Positions 15,065 through 24,079 of a stretch of DNA of 64,000 nt are shown in pieces. The notes below the pieces were generated by a model, which saw only the letters and a list, made by a program, of their open reading frames with translations, did not search any database and had not been told where the DNA came from. This DNA comes from Sphingomonadales bacterium. GTDB lineage: Bacteria; Pseudomonadota; Alphaproteobacteria; Sphingomonadales; Sphingomonadaceae. Location of the stretch: NCBI GenBank assembly GCA_028868535.1, contig JAGWUH010000016.1, positions 1 to 64,000 on the forward strand, given 5' to 3'. Within the stretch, counting starts at the first letter, position 1; the number at the start of each line of letters is the position of its first letter. Both the position numbers and the translations under genes were made by a program.

Positions 15065-16462
15065 ATGGGTGACATACCCCAGTTCGTCGATCGTTCGGAG
15101 GAAACCCTCCCCGCCGAGATCCACGGCGTCGAAGCCTACATCTCGCCCGAGTACGCCCGCGCCGAGCGCGACAGGCTGTGGCGCAAGGTCTGGCTCCAGG
15201 CCGGCCGGCTCGAGGACGTTCCCGAGGTCGGCAACTACATCACCTATGACATCCTCGACGATTCGGTGCTGATCGTCCGGGCCAGGCCCGGCGACGGCCC
15301 GGGCGCGCTCAAGGCTTTCGCCAACGTCTGCACCCACCGCGGGCGCAAGCTCGTCGACACGCCGAAGGGCGAGCGCAACGCGCACGGCAAGACCGCCAAC
15401 TTCGTCTGCGGCTTCCACGCCTGGACCTTCGACGTCACCGGCGACAACGCCGGGGTCTGCTCGTACATCCAGCAGAAGGACGAATGGAACGGCGCGCTGT
15501 CCGACCAGAACACCCGGCTGGGCGAGTTCCGGATCGATACCTGGGGCGGCTTCATCTGGATCAATCTCGATCCCAAGGCCGAGCCGCTGCGCGACTATCT
15601 CGAACCCGCGGCAACGATGCTCGATCCGTTCCAGCTCCAGAACATGCGCCCGCGCTGGCGCTACTGGACGGTCTTCGACTGCAACTGGAAGGTCGCGCTC
15701 GAGGCGTTCAACGAGACCTACCACGTCGCCGGCACCCACCCGGAATTCATGCAGTTCGGCCAGTACGTCGGCTGGGGCCGCCAGCAGGGCCGGCACAGCC
15801 ACATCGGCTACGACGTGCCGAAGGGCGGGCCGAAGGAAATGGGCGAGGCCAAGGGCAAGCTGCGGCTGGGCGACGGCGACCCCCGCACCTCCACCGCGGA
15901 AATGCAGAAGTACACCTGGGAAGGAGTGAACACCAACACCACCCGGACGCTCTACGAGGTCGCGCAGACCCTGCCCGACGTGCTGCCGGAAGGTACCGCC
16001 CCCGGCGACGTCATCAAGTACTGGCTGGAGACCGCGCGCCAGGTCGATGCCGAGCGCGGCGTCCACTGGCCGGTGGTCGACAGCGAGCACACCGGGCGGT
16101 CGGGCACGTCCTGGCAGATCTTCCCGAACCAGCAGATCGGCCATGCCGTCAACAACATGCTCTGCTACCAGGCGCGGCCGTTCGGCTTCAACCCGGACAA
16201 GTGCTTCTTCGAGGTCGCCGTCTACGAGCTGTGGCCCGAGGGCGAGGCGCCGGAAACGCAGTGGGGCTACCTCGCGCCCGACCAGTTCCCGCACGTGCTG
16301 ACGCAGGACTTCTCGAACATGGCGGCGGTGCAGCAGGGAATGAAGAACGTCGGCTTCCGCGGCAACATGCCCAATCCCAAGAACGAGGGCGCGGTGACCA
16401 GCCTGCACCGCAACCTGGCGAAGTACATGGGCACCGGCCAGCCGCAACTGCTGAAGCCCTGA
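15065..16462 (+). CDS. Rieske non-haem iron oxygenase, alpha subunit
   Basis: 465-residue aromatic-ring-hydroxylating-type oxygenase large subunit. The Rieske [2Fe-2S] ligands are Cys89 and His91 (CTHRGRKL) and Cys115 and His118 (CGFHAWTF). The mononuclear iron site is in NWKVALEAFNETYHVAGTHP, with His220 and His225. Such enzymes insert oxygen into aromatic or alicyclic rings and need an electron-transfer partner; no small subunit, ferredoxin or reductase gene is adjacent. The start at 15065 has GGGAG seven bases upstream; the open frame continues back to 14933 without a good site. It follows the HTD2-like gene in the same direction with a 170-base gap and so may have its own promoter. Confidence 0.93.
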   Translation: MGDIPQFVDRSEETLPAEIHGVEAYISPEYARAERDRLWRKVWLQAGRLEDVPEVGNYITYDILDDSVLIVRARPGDGPGALKAFANVCTHRGRKLVDTPKGERNAHGKTANFVCGFHAWTFDVTGDNAGVCSYIQQKDEWNGALSDQNTRLGEFRIDTWGGFIWINLDPKAEPLRDYLEPAATMLDPFQLQNMRPRWRYWTVFDCNWKVALEAFNETYHVAGTHPEFMQFGQYVGWGRQQGRHSHIGYDVPKGGPKEMGEAKGKLRLGDGDPRTSTAEMQKYTWEGVNTNTTRTLYEVAQTLPDVLPEGTAPGDVIKYWLETARQVDAERGVHWPVVDSEHTGRSGTSWQIFPNQQIGHAVNNMLCYQARPFGFNPDKCFFEVAVYELWPEGEAPETQWGYLAPDQFPHVLTQDFSNMAAVQQGMKNVGFRGNMPNPKNEGAVTSLHRNLAKYMGTGQPQLLKP

Positions 16463-16549
16463 CGCTCCTGCGCTTGCGGCGCGCGCCGGGCAGGGGGCTC
16501 CCGCGCGCCGCCGGAGGGGGCGGGCAACCGGCCCCCTTTTGCCGCCCGG

Positions 16550-17062
16550 CTACTTGCCCTTGCGCAGGCTGGGCAATGCCACGGCGATCTCCGCCGGTTC
16601 CGCCGAGGGCGCCTGCGCCGGTGCCGGCGCGCCCGCGATCGTGCTGCCCACCAGTTGTTCCAGCCGCAGCACCATGATCAGGCGCTCCCCCGCGCCGGGC
16701 GCGATGCCTTCGAGGAACGCTGCCATCGCCGCATCCTGCAGGGCCGGCGGCGGCTGCAGCGACGCCCCGTCGATCTCCACCAGGTCGCTCACGCTTTCGG
16801 CGACCAGTCCATAAAGCTGCTCCGCCACCTCGACGACGATGATCGCATGGCGTTCGCTGGTCTCCGTCGCCGCCCAGCCGAAACGCAGCGCGATGTCGAG
16901 CACCGGGATGATCGTGCCGCGCAGGTTGGCCACGCCGATCACGTGCGGCGGCACCCCGGGGATCCGCGTCACCGCCTGCCAGACCCGGATCTCGCGGATC
17001 GCGGCGATGTCGATGCCGAACAGCTGGTGTTCGATCTCGAAAGTGATGAGCTGGCGCGACAT
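16550..17062 (-). CDS. CheW-like chemotaxis coupling protein
   Basis: 170-residue cytoplasmic protein with a CheW domain over residues 4-140: LITFEIEHQLFGIDIAAIREI at the start, then VIGVANLRGTIIPVLDI, the most conserved CheW segment, and LYGLVAESVSDLVEI. CheW links chemoreceptors to the CheA kinase. It stands alone, without CheA, receptor or CheY genes nearby; the globin-coupled receptor at 4-5.5 kb is the only other chemotaxis gene in the window. The C-terminal 30 residues are an alanine-proline-rich tail. The start at MSRQL was preferred because the upstream part of the frame reads as non-protein. The Shine-Dalgarno is weak. Confidence 0.9.
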   Translation of the reverse strand: MSRQLITFEIEHQLFGIDIAAIREIRVWQAVTRIPGVPPHVIGVANLRGTIIPVLDIALRFGWAATETSERHAIIVVEVAEQLYGLVAESVSDLVEIDGASLQPPPALQDAAMAAFLEGIAPGAGERLIMVLRLEQLVGSTIAGAPAPAQAPSAEPAEIAVALPSLRKGK

Positions 17063-17093
17063 GGCCAGAAGCCCTAGCCGGTTCGCGGGTCGA

Positions 17094-17924
17094 TTAGAAG
17101 CGGCGTGCGATCCCGGCATAGAGACGCAGCCCCGGGGCGGCATGGTCGAGCCCGAATTCACCGGCGATGTCGATCTGCGTCGCCTTGCCCAGCATCAGCC
17201 CGGCGGCCACCCCCGCGGTCGCCGACGTGCTCGCCCCGGCCGGATCGTCGTCGTGCAGCACCGACATTTCCAGCGCCAGGTTGACCCGGGTCGAGGCGGC
17301 GATCGCGAGTCCCGCCGCCGTGCCATAAGCGAGATGCCGGCCATGCCCGCCAGCGTTCACCGCCGCGTCCACCTCGGGCGTCACCGCCAGCGACACCGGC
17401 CCCGCTAGCGGCAGGCTCATCGGCGCCTGCAGCCCGGCGCCCCAGTCCCCCGCGCCGATCGCGGTGCCGCCCGCCGGCAGGCTGACCGCAGGCAGCAACG
17501 CCAGCGAGAACCCGCTCATGTCCGGGCCGACCAGGTTGCGCTTGATCCCCAGCGTCACGTCGCCGACGCCGCTGGCGGTGGTCACCGTGCCGCTCGCCTT
17601 GTCGCGGCTGCGGACGTGGCCATAGGCGGTCCAGCCCAGCCGCAGCTCGGTGCGGCCGTCGATGCCGTAGCGCAGCGCCATGTCGCCGATCAGCACGGTG
17701 TCGGTCCGCGCCGCGGCATCGTTCGCGCGCGTCCAGTCGAACCACGACAGCTCGGCCGAGGGGTGCCCGGCGTCGATCGTGCACGGCGGCGTGTTCATCC
17801 CCGGGCGATCCGGGCAATAGCTGCGCAGGCTGTCGGCGCGCGCCACGCCGGGCAGCGCCAGCACCGCCAGCGTCGCCGCGAAGATCCAGGGGGAGCGCAG
17901 CGGCCGCAGGGTCGGCACGGCCAT
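17094..17924 (-). CDS. Outer-membrane transporter-like protein (MetA-pathway phenol degradation family)
   Basis: 276-residue predicted outer-membrane beta-barrel protein. The signal peptide covers residues 1 to about 30 (WIFAATLAVLALPGVARA, then cleavage before DS). The mature part alternates short amphipathic strands and ends in a C-terminal phenylalanine (YAGIARRF), the usual barrel end. It resembles the transporter-like family named after the phenol meta-pathway proteins (DMALRYGIDGRTELRLGWTAYG, VGDVTLGIKRNL). Its role in uptake is only inferred from the family. The start at 17924 lies one base beyond the stop of the DUF4337 gene, so the two are co-transcribed. Confidence 0.75.
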   Translation of the reverse strand: MAVPTLRPLRSPWIFAATLAVLALPGVARADSLRSYCPDRPGMNTPPCTIDAGHPSAELSWFDWTRANDAAARTDTVLIGDMALRYGIDGRTELRLGWTAYGHVRSRDKASGTVTTASGVGDVTLGIKRNLVGPDMSGFSLALLPAVSLPAGGTAIGAGDWGAGLQAPMSLPLAGPVSLAVTPEVDAAVNAGGHGRHLAYGTAAGLAIAASTRVNLALEMSVLHDDDPAGASTSATAGVAAGLMLGKATQIDIAGEFGLDHAAPGLRLYAGIARRF

Positions 17925-17925
17925 G

Positions 17926-18483
17926 CTATCCGAGGAAGTTGCTGAGGACGTCGGGGTGGAAACCCCATTTCGCAAAGCCGCAGACGCCGAGGAACATCCC
18001 GAAAGCCCCGAAGCCCCAGCCCGCCGCCAGCAGCCAGAACGATTCGCTGAGCGCCGCCACCGCCGCCAGCGAGATCGCGGTGGAGATCAGCGCCTCGCTG
18101 GCATCGAACTGGTCGTCATGGACGTTCAGCGCATCGTACTGGCCGGAAAAGCCCCTGGCCTGCTGCTGCAGCATCGGTGCCTCGGCGCGATACTTGGCGA
18201 TCTCCCCGTCGAGCCGGGCCACTTCTGCCGCTGCCGCCGGGTTGCCCGCCGCCAGCGTCGCGATCTCGCTCCGGGTGCTCTCGGCGACGTGCAGCTTGAC
18301 CTTGTCGGCCTGGTATTCGTTCCAGGCATCGATCGAATTGGACTGCGCCTGCTGCATCGCCTGCACCAGGTTGCCGTCCTTGATCGCGCACAGGCCGGTG
18401 AACACCGACAGCACCACCACGGTAATGGCGACCATGCGGTTGAGGCGCTTGTCCTTCGCCTCGGCGTTCATCTCGACTTCCAT
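17926..18483 (-). CDS. DUF4337 membrane protein
   Basis: 185-residue protein matching the DUF4337 pattern: a short charged N-terminus, a membrane helix (about 17-35, MVAITVVVLSVFTGLCAIKDG), the conserved NLVQAMQQAQSNSIDAWNEYQADKVK-type helix, a coiled-coil-like middle (ARLDGEIAKYRAEAPMLQQQA) and two C-terminal membrane segments (ISLAAVAALSESFWLLAAGW and the following glycine-rich one). The function of the family is unknown. The Q/A-rich helix just after the first membrane segment should lie on one side of the inner membrane and could mediate assembly. It is followed one base later by the outer-membrane transporter-like gene. Confidence 0.85.
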   Translation of the reverse strand: MEVEMNAEAKDKRLNRMVAITVVVLSVFTGLCAIKDGNLVQAMQQAQSNSIDAWNEYQADKVKLHVAESTRSEIATLAAGNPAAAAEVARLDGEIAKYRAEAPMLQQQARGFSGQYDALNVHDDQFDASEALISTAISLAAVAALSESFWLLAAGWGFGAFGMFLGVCGFAKWGFHPDVLSNFLG

Positions 18484-18552
18484 GCCGTCGTCCCGTGCGG
18501 AAGCACCGTGCCCGGCGCATACCCCAACCGGCGTCGCCGGCCAAGCACGGCG

Positions 18553-19344
18553 CTATTTCGCCAGCCTGGCCTTCAGCGCGGCCACCGCGGCGCGATGCTC
18601 GTCGCTGCGCACCGACAGCGATTCGTACGCGATCCCCGCGTCCATCAGCGCGTGGGCGACGCGCTTGGTCTCCAGGTTGGTCAGCATCTTGGTCGCGCGC
18701 AGCGCCGGCATCGGCGTCGCCAGCAACTTCGCGCACAGCGCGTCGACCGCACCGTCGAGTGCCTCCGGCGCGACCGCGTGGTTGATCAGCCCGACCTCCG
18801 CCGCGCGCGGCGCCGCCAGCAGGTCGCCGGTGAACAGGAATTCCTTCGCCCGCGCCAGCCCGATCCGCGCCGCCCACAGCACCGCGCCGCCATCGCCCGC
18901 GACCAGCCCGAGGCCGACGTGCGGATCGCCGATCTTGGCCTTGTCCGAGGCGATGACGATGTCGCACAGCAGCGCCAGCGTCGCGCCGAGGCCGACGGCG
19001 TGCCCGTTCATCCGGCACACCACCGGCTTGTCGATGTCGAGCATGGTGAACACGATGCGCTTCGCGATCCGCGCCTCGTGGTCGAACAGCTCGGGATGCG
19101 TCGCATTGCGCTCGATATGGTCGATGTCGCCCCCGGCGGAAAAGGCCCGGCCGGCGCCGGTCACCAGCAGCACGTCCGAGCCGCTGTCCCCTTGCGCGAA
19201 CCACAGTGCCTCGAGCAGGTCGTCGTGCAGTTGCAGGTTCACCGCGTTCATCGCGTCCGGCCGGTTCAGCGTCATCACCAGCAGCCGCCCGCGGCGCTCG
19301 AACAGGATCGTGCCGAGTTGCGGCAGGGCAGGGGTGTCGGTCAT
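18553..19344 (-). CDS. Enoyl-CoA hydratase/isomerase family protein
   Basis: 263-residue crotonase-fold protein: LNRPDAMNAVN, the oxyanion-hole segment GRAFSAGGDID (about 65-75), the second glycine loop NGHAVGLGATLALLCD (about 113-128) and the CoA-pocket region GDPHVGLGLVAGDGG. Of the two catalytic glutamates of true hydratases, the one in the P-E-x-x-x-G motif is His142 here, while the second (ARAKEFLFTG, Glu168) is kept. The enzyme is therefore more likely an isomerase, hydrolase or altered hydratase than a standard FadB-type hydratase. It is transcribed away from the KstD-like gene. The substrate should be a CoA ester of the surrounding catabolic pathway. Confidence 0.88.
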   Translation of the reverse strand: MTDTPALPQLGTILFERRGRLLVMTLNRPDAMNAVNLQLHDDLLEALWFAQGDSGSDVLLVTGAGRAFSAGGDIDHIERNATHPELFDHEARIAKRIVFTMLDIDKPVVCRMNGHAVGLGATLALLCDIVIASDKAKIGDPHVGLGLVAGDGGAVLWAARIGLARAKEFLFTGDLLAAPRAAEVGLINHAVAPEALDGAVDALCAKLLATPMPALRATKMLTNLETKRVAHALMDAGIAYESLSVRSDEHRAAVAALKARLAK

Positions 19345-19509
19345 CGCAGGGGCTCCCAATCGCGCGTTGGCGGCCAGCGATAAGCCGGTGCGCGCCGCGA
19401 CGCCAGTGGCACCACCCCGCCCGCGCGATATGCCGGCCGCCCCGGCTTGCATTGCGCGCGGCCGTGCTGAACAAGTGCGCCGGATATCGATCGGGATTGG
19501 AGAGAGCGA

Positions 19510-21183
19510 ATGGCCGGGTTTGACGAAACCTTCGACTGGGTGGTCGTGGGCAGTGGCGCAGGCTCGATGGCCTCGGCGCTGATCATGCGCCAGGCGGGCA
19601 AGTCGGTGGTCATCCTCGAGAAAGGCCAGTGGGTCGGCGGTACCACCTGCAAGTCCGGCGGCGTGATGTGGATTCCCAACAACCCGTTCATGGCGCCCGG
19701 CGAGGACAGCACCGAGAAGGGCATCACCTACCTCAACGCCGTTGTCGGTGATGATTCCGACGCGCCCGGCACCTCGGTCGCGCGGCGCACCGCCTATGTC
19801 AGCGAAGCGCCCCGGATGGTGGACTTCCTGGTCCAGCAGGGCATCGACCTGACCCGCGGCTCGGTGTTCTGGCCAGACTACTACGACGACCTGCCCGGCG
19901 GCTGCAAGACCAGCCGCACCGTGGTTGCCCGCCCGTTCGATCGCAACGAACTGCCGCGCGAATGGCGCGACAAGCTGCGCCCCGGCTTCGTCGAGGCGCC
20001 GATCCTGCTGGACGACGGCATGAAGCTGCAGTGGTTCAGGAAGAGCTGGGAAGCCCGCAAGATCTTCCTCAAGACCGCCGTCGCCGTGGTGCTCGGCAAG
20101 CTCACCGGCAAGCACTGGGTCACCGCCGGGGCCGCGCTGCAGGGACGGATGCTCCAGGCCGCGCTGAAGGCGGGGACGGACATCCGCGTCAACAGCGCCG
20201 TGAGCGAGCTGGTCGTCGAGGACGGCAAGGTGACCGGCGTCGTCACCGTGCGCGACGGCAAGCCCTGGCGCGTCGGTGCGCGGCTCGGCGTGCTGGTCAA
20301 CGCCGGCGGGTTCTCGCAGAACCAGCCGATGCGCGACAAGTACCAGCCCGGCACCAACAAGGAATGGTCGAACGGGATCGAGACCGACACCGGCGACTTG
20401 CACATCGAGATGGAGCGCGTCGGCGGCGTGCTGGCGCAGATGGACGAGATGGTCGGCTTCCAGATGACCAAGATGCCCGGTTGGGACACGAGCTACGTCA
20501 AGCCCGGCACGCAGAGCGTCACCGCCAAGCCGCATGCGATCCAGGTCGACCAGGCGGGCAAGCGCTACATGAACGAGGGCGGTTCGTACGAACTGTTCTG
20601 CGAGACCATGCTCAAGCATCCGGGCGGGGTGCCCAGCTTCGCCATCCTCGATTCCCGGTTCATGGCCGAATACCAGGTCGCCGGCGTCGCGGCGAAGCCG
20701 GCCAGGATCGCCGAGTGGGTGAAGAGCGGCTGGCTCAAGCAGGCCGACACGATCGAGGCGCTGGCCGCCCAGATCAACGTCGATGCGGCGACGCTGCGCG
20801 CCACCGTCGACGGCTGGAACGCGCTCTGCGCCAAGGGCCACGACGATGATTTCCAGCGCGGCGACCGCCAGTACGACAACTGGCTCGGCGATCCGTTCTA
20901 CGACGGCGCGAACAAGACGATGGGGCCGATCGACAAGGGCCCGTTCTATGCGTTCGAGGTGTTCCCCGGCGACGTCGGCACTTACGGCGGCGTGGTGACC
21001 GACCCCAGCGCGCGCGTGCTGAAGGGCGACGGCACGCCGATCCCGGGCCTCTATGCCTGCGGCGTCTCGACCGCTTCGGCGATGGGGCGGGTCTATCCGG
21101 GCGCGGGTGCGTCGGTCGGCCCGTCGATGTGCTTCGGCTGGATCGCCGCCAAGCACGCCGCGGGGTTGTCGAACCAGGTGTGA
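19510..21183 (+). CDS. FAD-dependent oxidoreductase, 3-ketosteroid-delta1-dehydrogenase-like
   Basis: 557-residue flavoprotein of the FAD_binding_2 superfamily. The dinucleotide fold is VVVGSGAGSMASAL (about 11-24) followed by EKGQWVGGTTCKSGG, and the C-terminal FAD-binding signature is MGRVYPGAGASVGPSMCFGWIA. The middle part (LQGRMLQAALKAGTDIRVNSAV, MNEGGSYELF) matches KstD-like 3-oxosteroid dehydrogenases and related reductases such as fumarate reductase or urocanate-reductase-like proteins. It would act on a ring ketone or an enoyl bond, using quinone or another acceptor. GGAGAGAG precedes the start. It is divergent from the enoyl-CoA hydratase gene. Steroid specificity is not proven by sequence. 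Confidence 0.88.
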   Translation: MAGFDETFDWVVVGSGAGSMASALIMRQAGKSVVILEKGQWVGGTTCKSGGVMWIPNNPFMAPGEDSTEKGITYLNAVVGDDSDAPGTSVARRTAYVSEAPRMVDFLVQQGIDLTRGSVFWPDYYDDLPGGCKTSRTVVARPFDRNELPREWRDKLRPGFVEAPILLDDGMKLQWFRKSWEARKIFLKTAVAVVLGKLTGKHWVTAGAALQGRMLQAALKAGTDIRVNSAVSELVVEDGKVTGVVTVRDGKPWRVGARLGVLVNAGGFSQNQPMRDKYQPGTNKEWSNGIETDTGDLHIEMERVGGVLAQMDEMVGFQMTKMPGWDTSYVKPGTQSVTAKPHAIQVDQAGKRYMNEGGSYELFCETMLKHPGGVPSFAILDSRFMAEYQVAGVAAKPARIAEWVKSGWLKQADTIEALAAQINVDAATLRATVDGWNALCAKGHDDDFQRGDRQYDNWLGDPFYDGANKTMGPIDKGPFYAFEVFPGDVGTYGGVVTDPSARVLKGDGTPIPGLYACGVSTASAMGRVYPGAGASVGPSMCFGWIAAKHAAGLSNQV

Positions 21184-21319
21184 CGGGCGCCGCGCCGCCG
21201 GACCTTCGGAACGGCGCCGCTCCACGCTGCAACCGCGCGGCGGGCATGCGTTGCCGGTTGCGGCGTGGCGCCGATCCGCTACGGAGCGGATTCGAGCGGC
21301 CATTCGCAAAGGATTTTCG

Positions 21320-22096
21320 ATGTCCCTGTTGCGCCAGTTTTTCCGGCGGCGGAAACCAGAAGGTCCGGCCACCCCCCGCGATACCGACCGCGACTGGCAG
21401 ATCATCGGCGCCAGCGAGCCCTACTACGGGGTTCTCAGCCATGATCGCTTCCGCCGGGAAAATCTCGATCCGCAGGCCATCGACGAATTCTATCAAAGCG
21501 GCGTCGGCGACATCGACCACGCCTGGCAGCGGATGGCGCAGTTGGGACGGTTCGCGCCGCGCAGCGCGCTGGACTTCGGTTGCGGGGTCGGGCGGCTGTC
21601 GATCCCGCTCGCGCAACGGCTCGAGCATGTCGTCGGCGTCGATATCTCCCCGGGCATGATCGAGCAGGCGCGGCTTCGTGCGCCGGAAAATCTCGAATTC
21701 TCCAGCTTCATCCCGGCTGACCGCACGGTCGACTGGGTGATCTCGCTGATCGTCTTCCAGCACATACCCCCGTCACAAGGTCTCGCGCAGTTGCGCAAGT
21801 TGCTGGGGTGCCTTTCACAGGATGGCGGAGTCACCCTTCAGTTCATGTTCGCTCGATCGGAAGCGCTGGGAAATTCGGTCGGTGGCCGCGTCGTGCTCGG
21901 CCCGGACGGCGCCACGGCGATCGCCGGCAGACTTTCCGCCGCGCGCGTGCCCGAAGGCACGATGCTCATGCACGACTACGACATGTCGGTGGTGTTGGCC
22001 GAACTCCATGGCGCCGGGATCAACCGTCTCGCGATCGAGTTCTGCGATCACGGCGGACATGTCGGCGCCACGCTGTACGGACTCAGGAATCCCTGA
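21320..22096 (+). CDS. Class I SAM-dependent methyltransferase
   Basis: 258-residue cytoplasmic protein with a class I methyltransferase fold. Motif I is ALDFGCGVGRLSIPLA (about 83-98), followed by VVGVDISPGMIEQAR and the post-core VDWVISLIVFQHIPP. The N-terminal 40 residues are basic and arginine-rich, and the C-terminal part (GHVGATLYGLRN) is a beta region. The substrate is unknown. The DNA of this gene seems a little less GC-rich than its neighbours (for example GAATTCTATCAAAGC), a hint of separate origin. The start at 21320 has AAAGGA six bases before it. It stands alone between the KstD-like and acyl-CoA synthetase genes. Confidence 0.85.
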   Translation: MSLLRQFFRRRKPEGPATPRDTDRDWQIIGASEPYYGVLSHDRFRRENLDPQAIDEFYQSGVGDIDHAWQRMAQLGRFAPRSALDFGCGVGRLSIPLAQRLEHVVGVDISPGMIEQARLRAPENLEFSSFIPADRTVDWVISLIVFQHIPPSQGLAQLRKLLGCLSQDGGVTLQFMFARSEALGNSVGGRVVLGPDGATAIAGRLSAARVPEGTMLMHDYDMSVVLAELHGAGINRLAIEFCDHGGHVGATLYGLRNP

Positions 22097-22343
22097 CGGT
22101 CGACGCGGGCCGGCGCAGGTCGACAGGGGCGGCCTGGCGGTGTGAGCCGCTTGCCCCGGGCGGCGCAGCGACGTGACTGGTCCGCGCCGGGACTTGGCCG
22201 GGCGGGGCCTGCTGGCCTATCGCGTTCTTTGAACGGAGTGGCACACGAAGCGACTCGGAAAAACGCGAAAAACAAGGAATCCGGGGCGCCTGATCTGATT
22301 CCATCAGACCAGGGGTTCCAGGGCAGGGCAGGGAAGGACCGCC

Positions 22344-24065
22344 ATGACACAGCCCGCGCTCTCGCTGATCCACGGCACGCCGCTGGAGGACGAACCCGGC
22401 CTCGGCCCGTTGACGATCGCCGGCTACCTGCGCGAGGTCGTCCGCCGCCACGGCCCGTCGGAAGCGCTGGTGCTGCGCGCCGGAAACCAGCGCCTGTCAT
22501 GGACTTACGACGAACTGCTCGCGCGCAGTCTCGATGTCGCGCGCAGCCTGGTGGAGATCGGCGTCGCCCGCGACACCCGCGTCGGCTTGCTGATGACCAA
22601 CCGGCCGGAATTCCTCGCCACGCTGTTCGGCATCGCACTGGCCGGCGGCGTGCCGGTCGCGCTCAGCACGTTCTCCACCGAACCCGAGCTCGACGTGATG
22701 CTCAAGGCCGCGCAGGTCGCGGTCCTGCTGTACGAGGACCGGGTGCTGAAGAAGGACTTCGGCGCCATGCTGCGCGGGCTCGAACCCGCGATAGCCGGCG
22801 CTGCCGGGCCGCTGGTGTCCGCGCGCTATCCGTTCCTGCGGCACCTCGTCGTCCTCGGCGGCGTGCCCGGCGGGCCGGAGCCGCTCGACGCGCCGGCGAC
22901 GGGCGTCGTCGAAAGCTGGGCGCAGTTCCTCGCCCATGGCGCCGGGACGCCGGACGGGATCGTCCTCGCCCGGGCGGACAGCACCCACCCCGGCGATCCC
23001 GGCGGCGTGTTCTTCTCCTCGGGCACGACCAGCCTGCCGAAAGGCATCGTCCATTCGCAGCGCGCCTTCGCGATCCAGTGGTGGCGCTGGCCGCGGGTGT
23101 TCGCGATGGCGGAACCGGTCCGCGCGTGGACCGGCAACGGCTTCTTCTGGTCGGGCAATGTCTCGATGGTGGTCGGCTCGGCGCTGTCCACCGGCGGCGC
23201 GGTGGTGCTGCAACGCTGGTTCGACGAAGCCGAGGCGATCGACCTGATCGCGCAGGAGCGGGTCAGCTTCGCCAACGGCCGTCCCCACCAGTGGGCGCGC
23301 TTCCAGTCCGCGCCGAACTGGGCGTCGGCGGATTTTTCGAGCTTGCGCTATGTCCCCCGCAAGGACCTGCTGCAGCAGCACCCCACCGCCGCGCACCTCG
23401 CGTGGGAAGTGCCGATGTCGTTCGGCACGACCGAGACGATGACGATCTGCACCTCGCGCGTCGCCAGCATCGACGAGGCGTTCTACGCCGGTTCGATGGG
23501 GGCGCCGCTGCCGGGCAACACGCTCAAGATCATCGATCCGCTGACGCGCGAACTGATGCCGTTGGGCGAGAAGGGCGAGATGTGCATCAAGGGGCCGACG
23601 CTGATGTCCGGCTACCTCGGCAAGTCGCCCGAGCAGTGCTTCGATGCCGAAGGCTTCTACTGCACCGGCGATGCCGGCCATGTCGATGCCCAGGGCCGCT
23701 TCTTCTGGGACGGCCGCCTGACCGACATGATCAAGACCGGCGGCGCCAACGTCGCCCCGCAGGAAATCGACGACCTGCTGGCGAAGCTCCCGGGGGTGAA
23801 GCGTGCGCAGACGGTCGGCGTGCCCGATGACCTGCTGGGCGAGATCGTCGTCACCTGCATCGTCCCGGTCGATGGCGCACAGCTTGCGGAAGCGGCGATC
23901 GTCGCTCACCTCAAGCCCCACCTCGCCAGCTTCAAGCTTCCGCGCCGCGTGCTGTTCTTCAGCGATGCGGATTACGCGCTGACCGGCAACGAGAAGATCC
24001 AGGCGGGCAAGCTGCGCGAACTCGCGGCCGCGCGCCTCGATCGGCAGGCATCAGCGCCGGCCTGA
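22344..24065 (+). CDS. Acyl-CoA synthetase / AMP-dependent ligase
   Basis: 573-residue ANL-superfamily ligase that activates a carboxylic acid to its CoA thioester through an acyl-adenylate. Core motifs: A3 phosphate loop FFSSGTTSLPKGIVHS, A5 SFGTTETMTI, A7 YCTGDAGHVDAQG, and the A8 hinge with KTGGANVAPQEID; the catalytic lysine of the C-terminal domain is in the LTGNEKIQAGKLREL stretch. It resembles long-chain or cyclohexanecarboxylate-type synthetases of catabolic clusters. AAGGACCGCC precedes the start. The 247-base gap upstream contains a small inverted repeat (CTGATTCCATCAG) and no gene. It likely feeds CoA esters to the CoA-dependent enzymes encoded nearby. Confidence 0.92.
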   Translation: MTQPALSLIHGTPLEDEPGLGPLTIAGYLREVVRRHGPSEALVLRAGNQRLSWTYDELLARSLDVARSLVEIGVARDTRVGLLMTNRPEFLATLFGIALAGGVPVALSTFSTEPELDVMLKAAQVAVLLYEDRVLKKDFGAMLRGLEPAIAGAAGPLVSARYPFLRHLVVLGGVPGGPEPLDAPATGVVESWAQFLAHGAGTPDGIVLARADSTHPGDPGGVFFSSGTTSLPKGIVHSQRAFAIQWWRWPRVFAMAEPVRAWTGNGFFWSGNVSMVVGSALSTGGAVVLQRWFDEAEAIDLIAQERVSFANGRPHQWARFQSAPNWASADFSSLRYVPRKDLLQQHPTAAHLAWEVPMSFGTTETMTICTSRVASIDEAFYAGSMGAPLPGNTLKIIDPLTRELMPLGEKGEMCIKGPTLMSGYLGKSPEQCFDAEGFYCTGDAGHVDAQGRFFWDGRLTDMIKTGGANVAPQEIDDLLAKLPGVKRAQTVGVPDDLLGEIVVTCIVPVDGAQLAEAAIVAHLKPHLASFKLPRRVLFFSDADYALTGNEKIQAGKLRELAAARLDRQASAPA

Positions 24066-24079
24066 GCTGCAGGCGGGGC

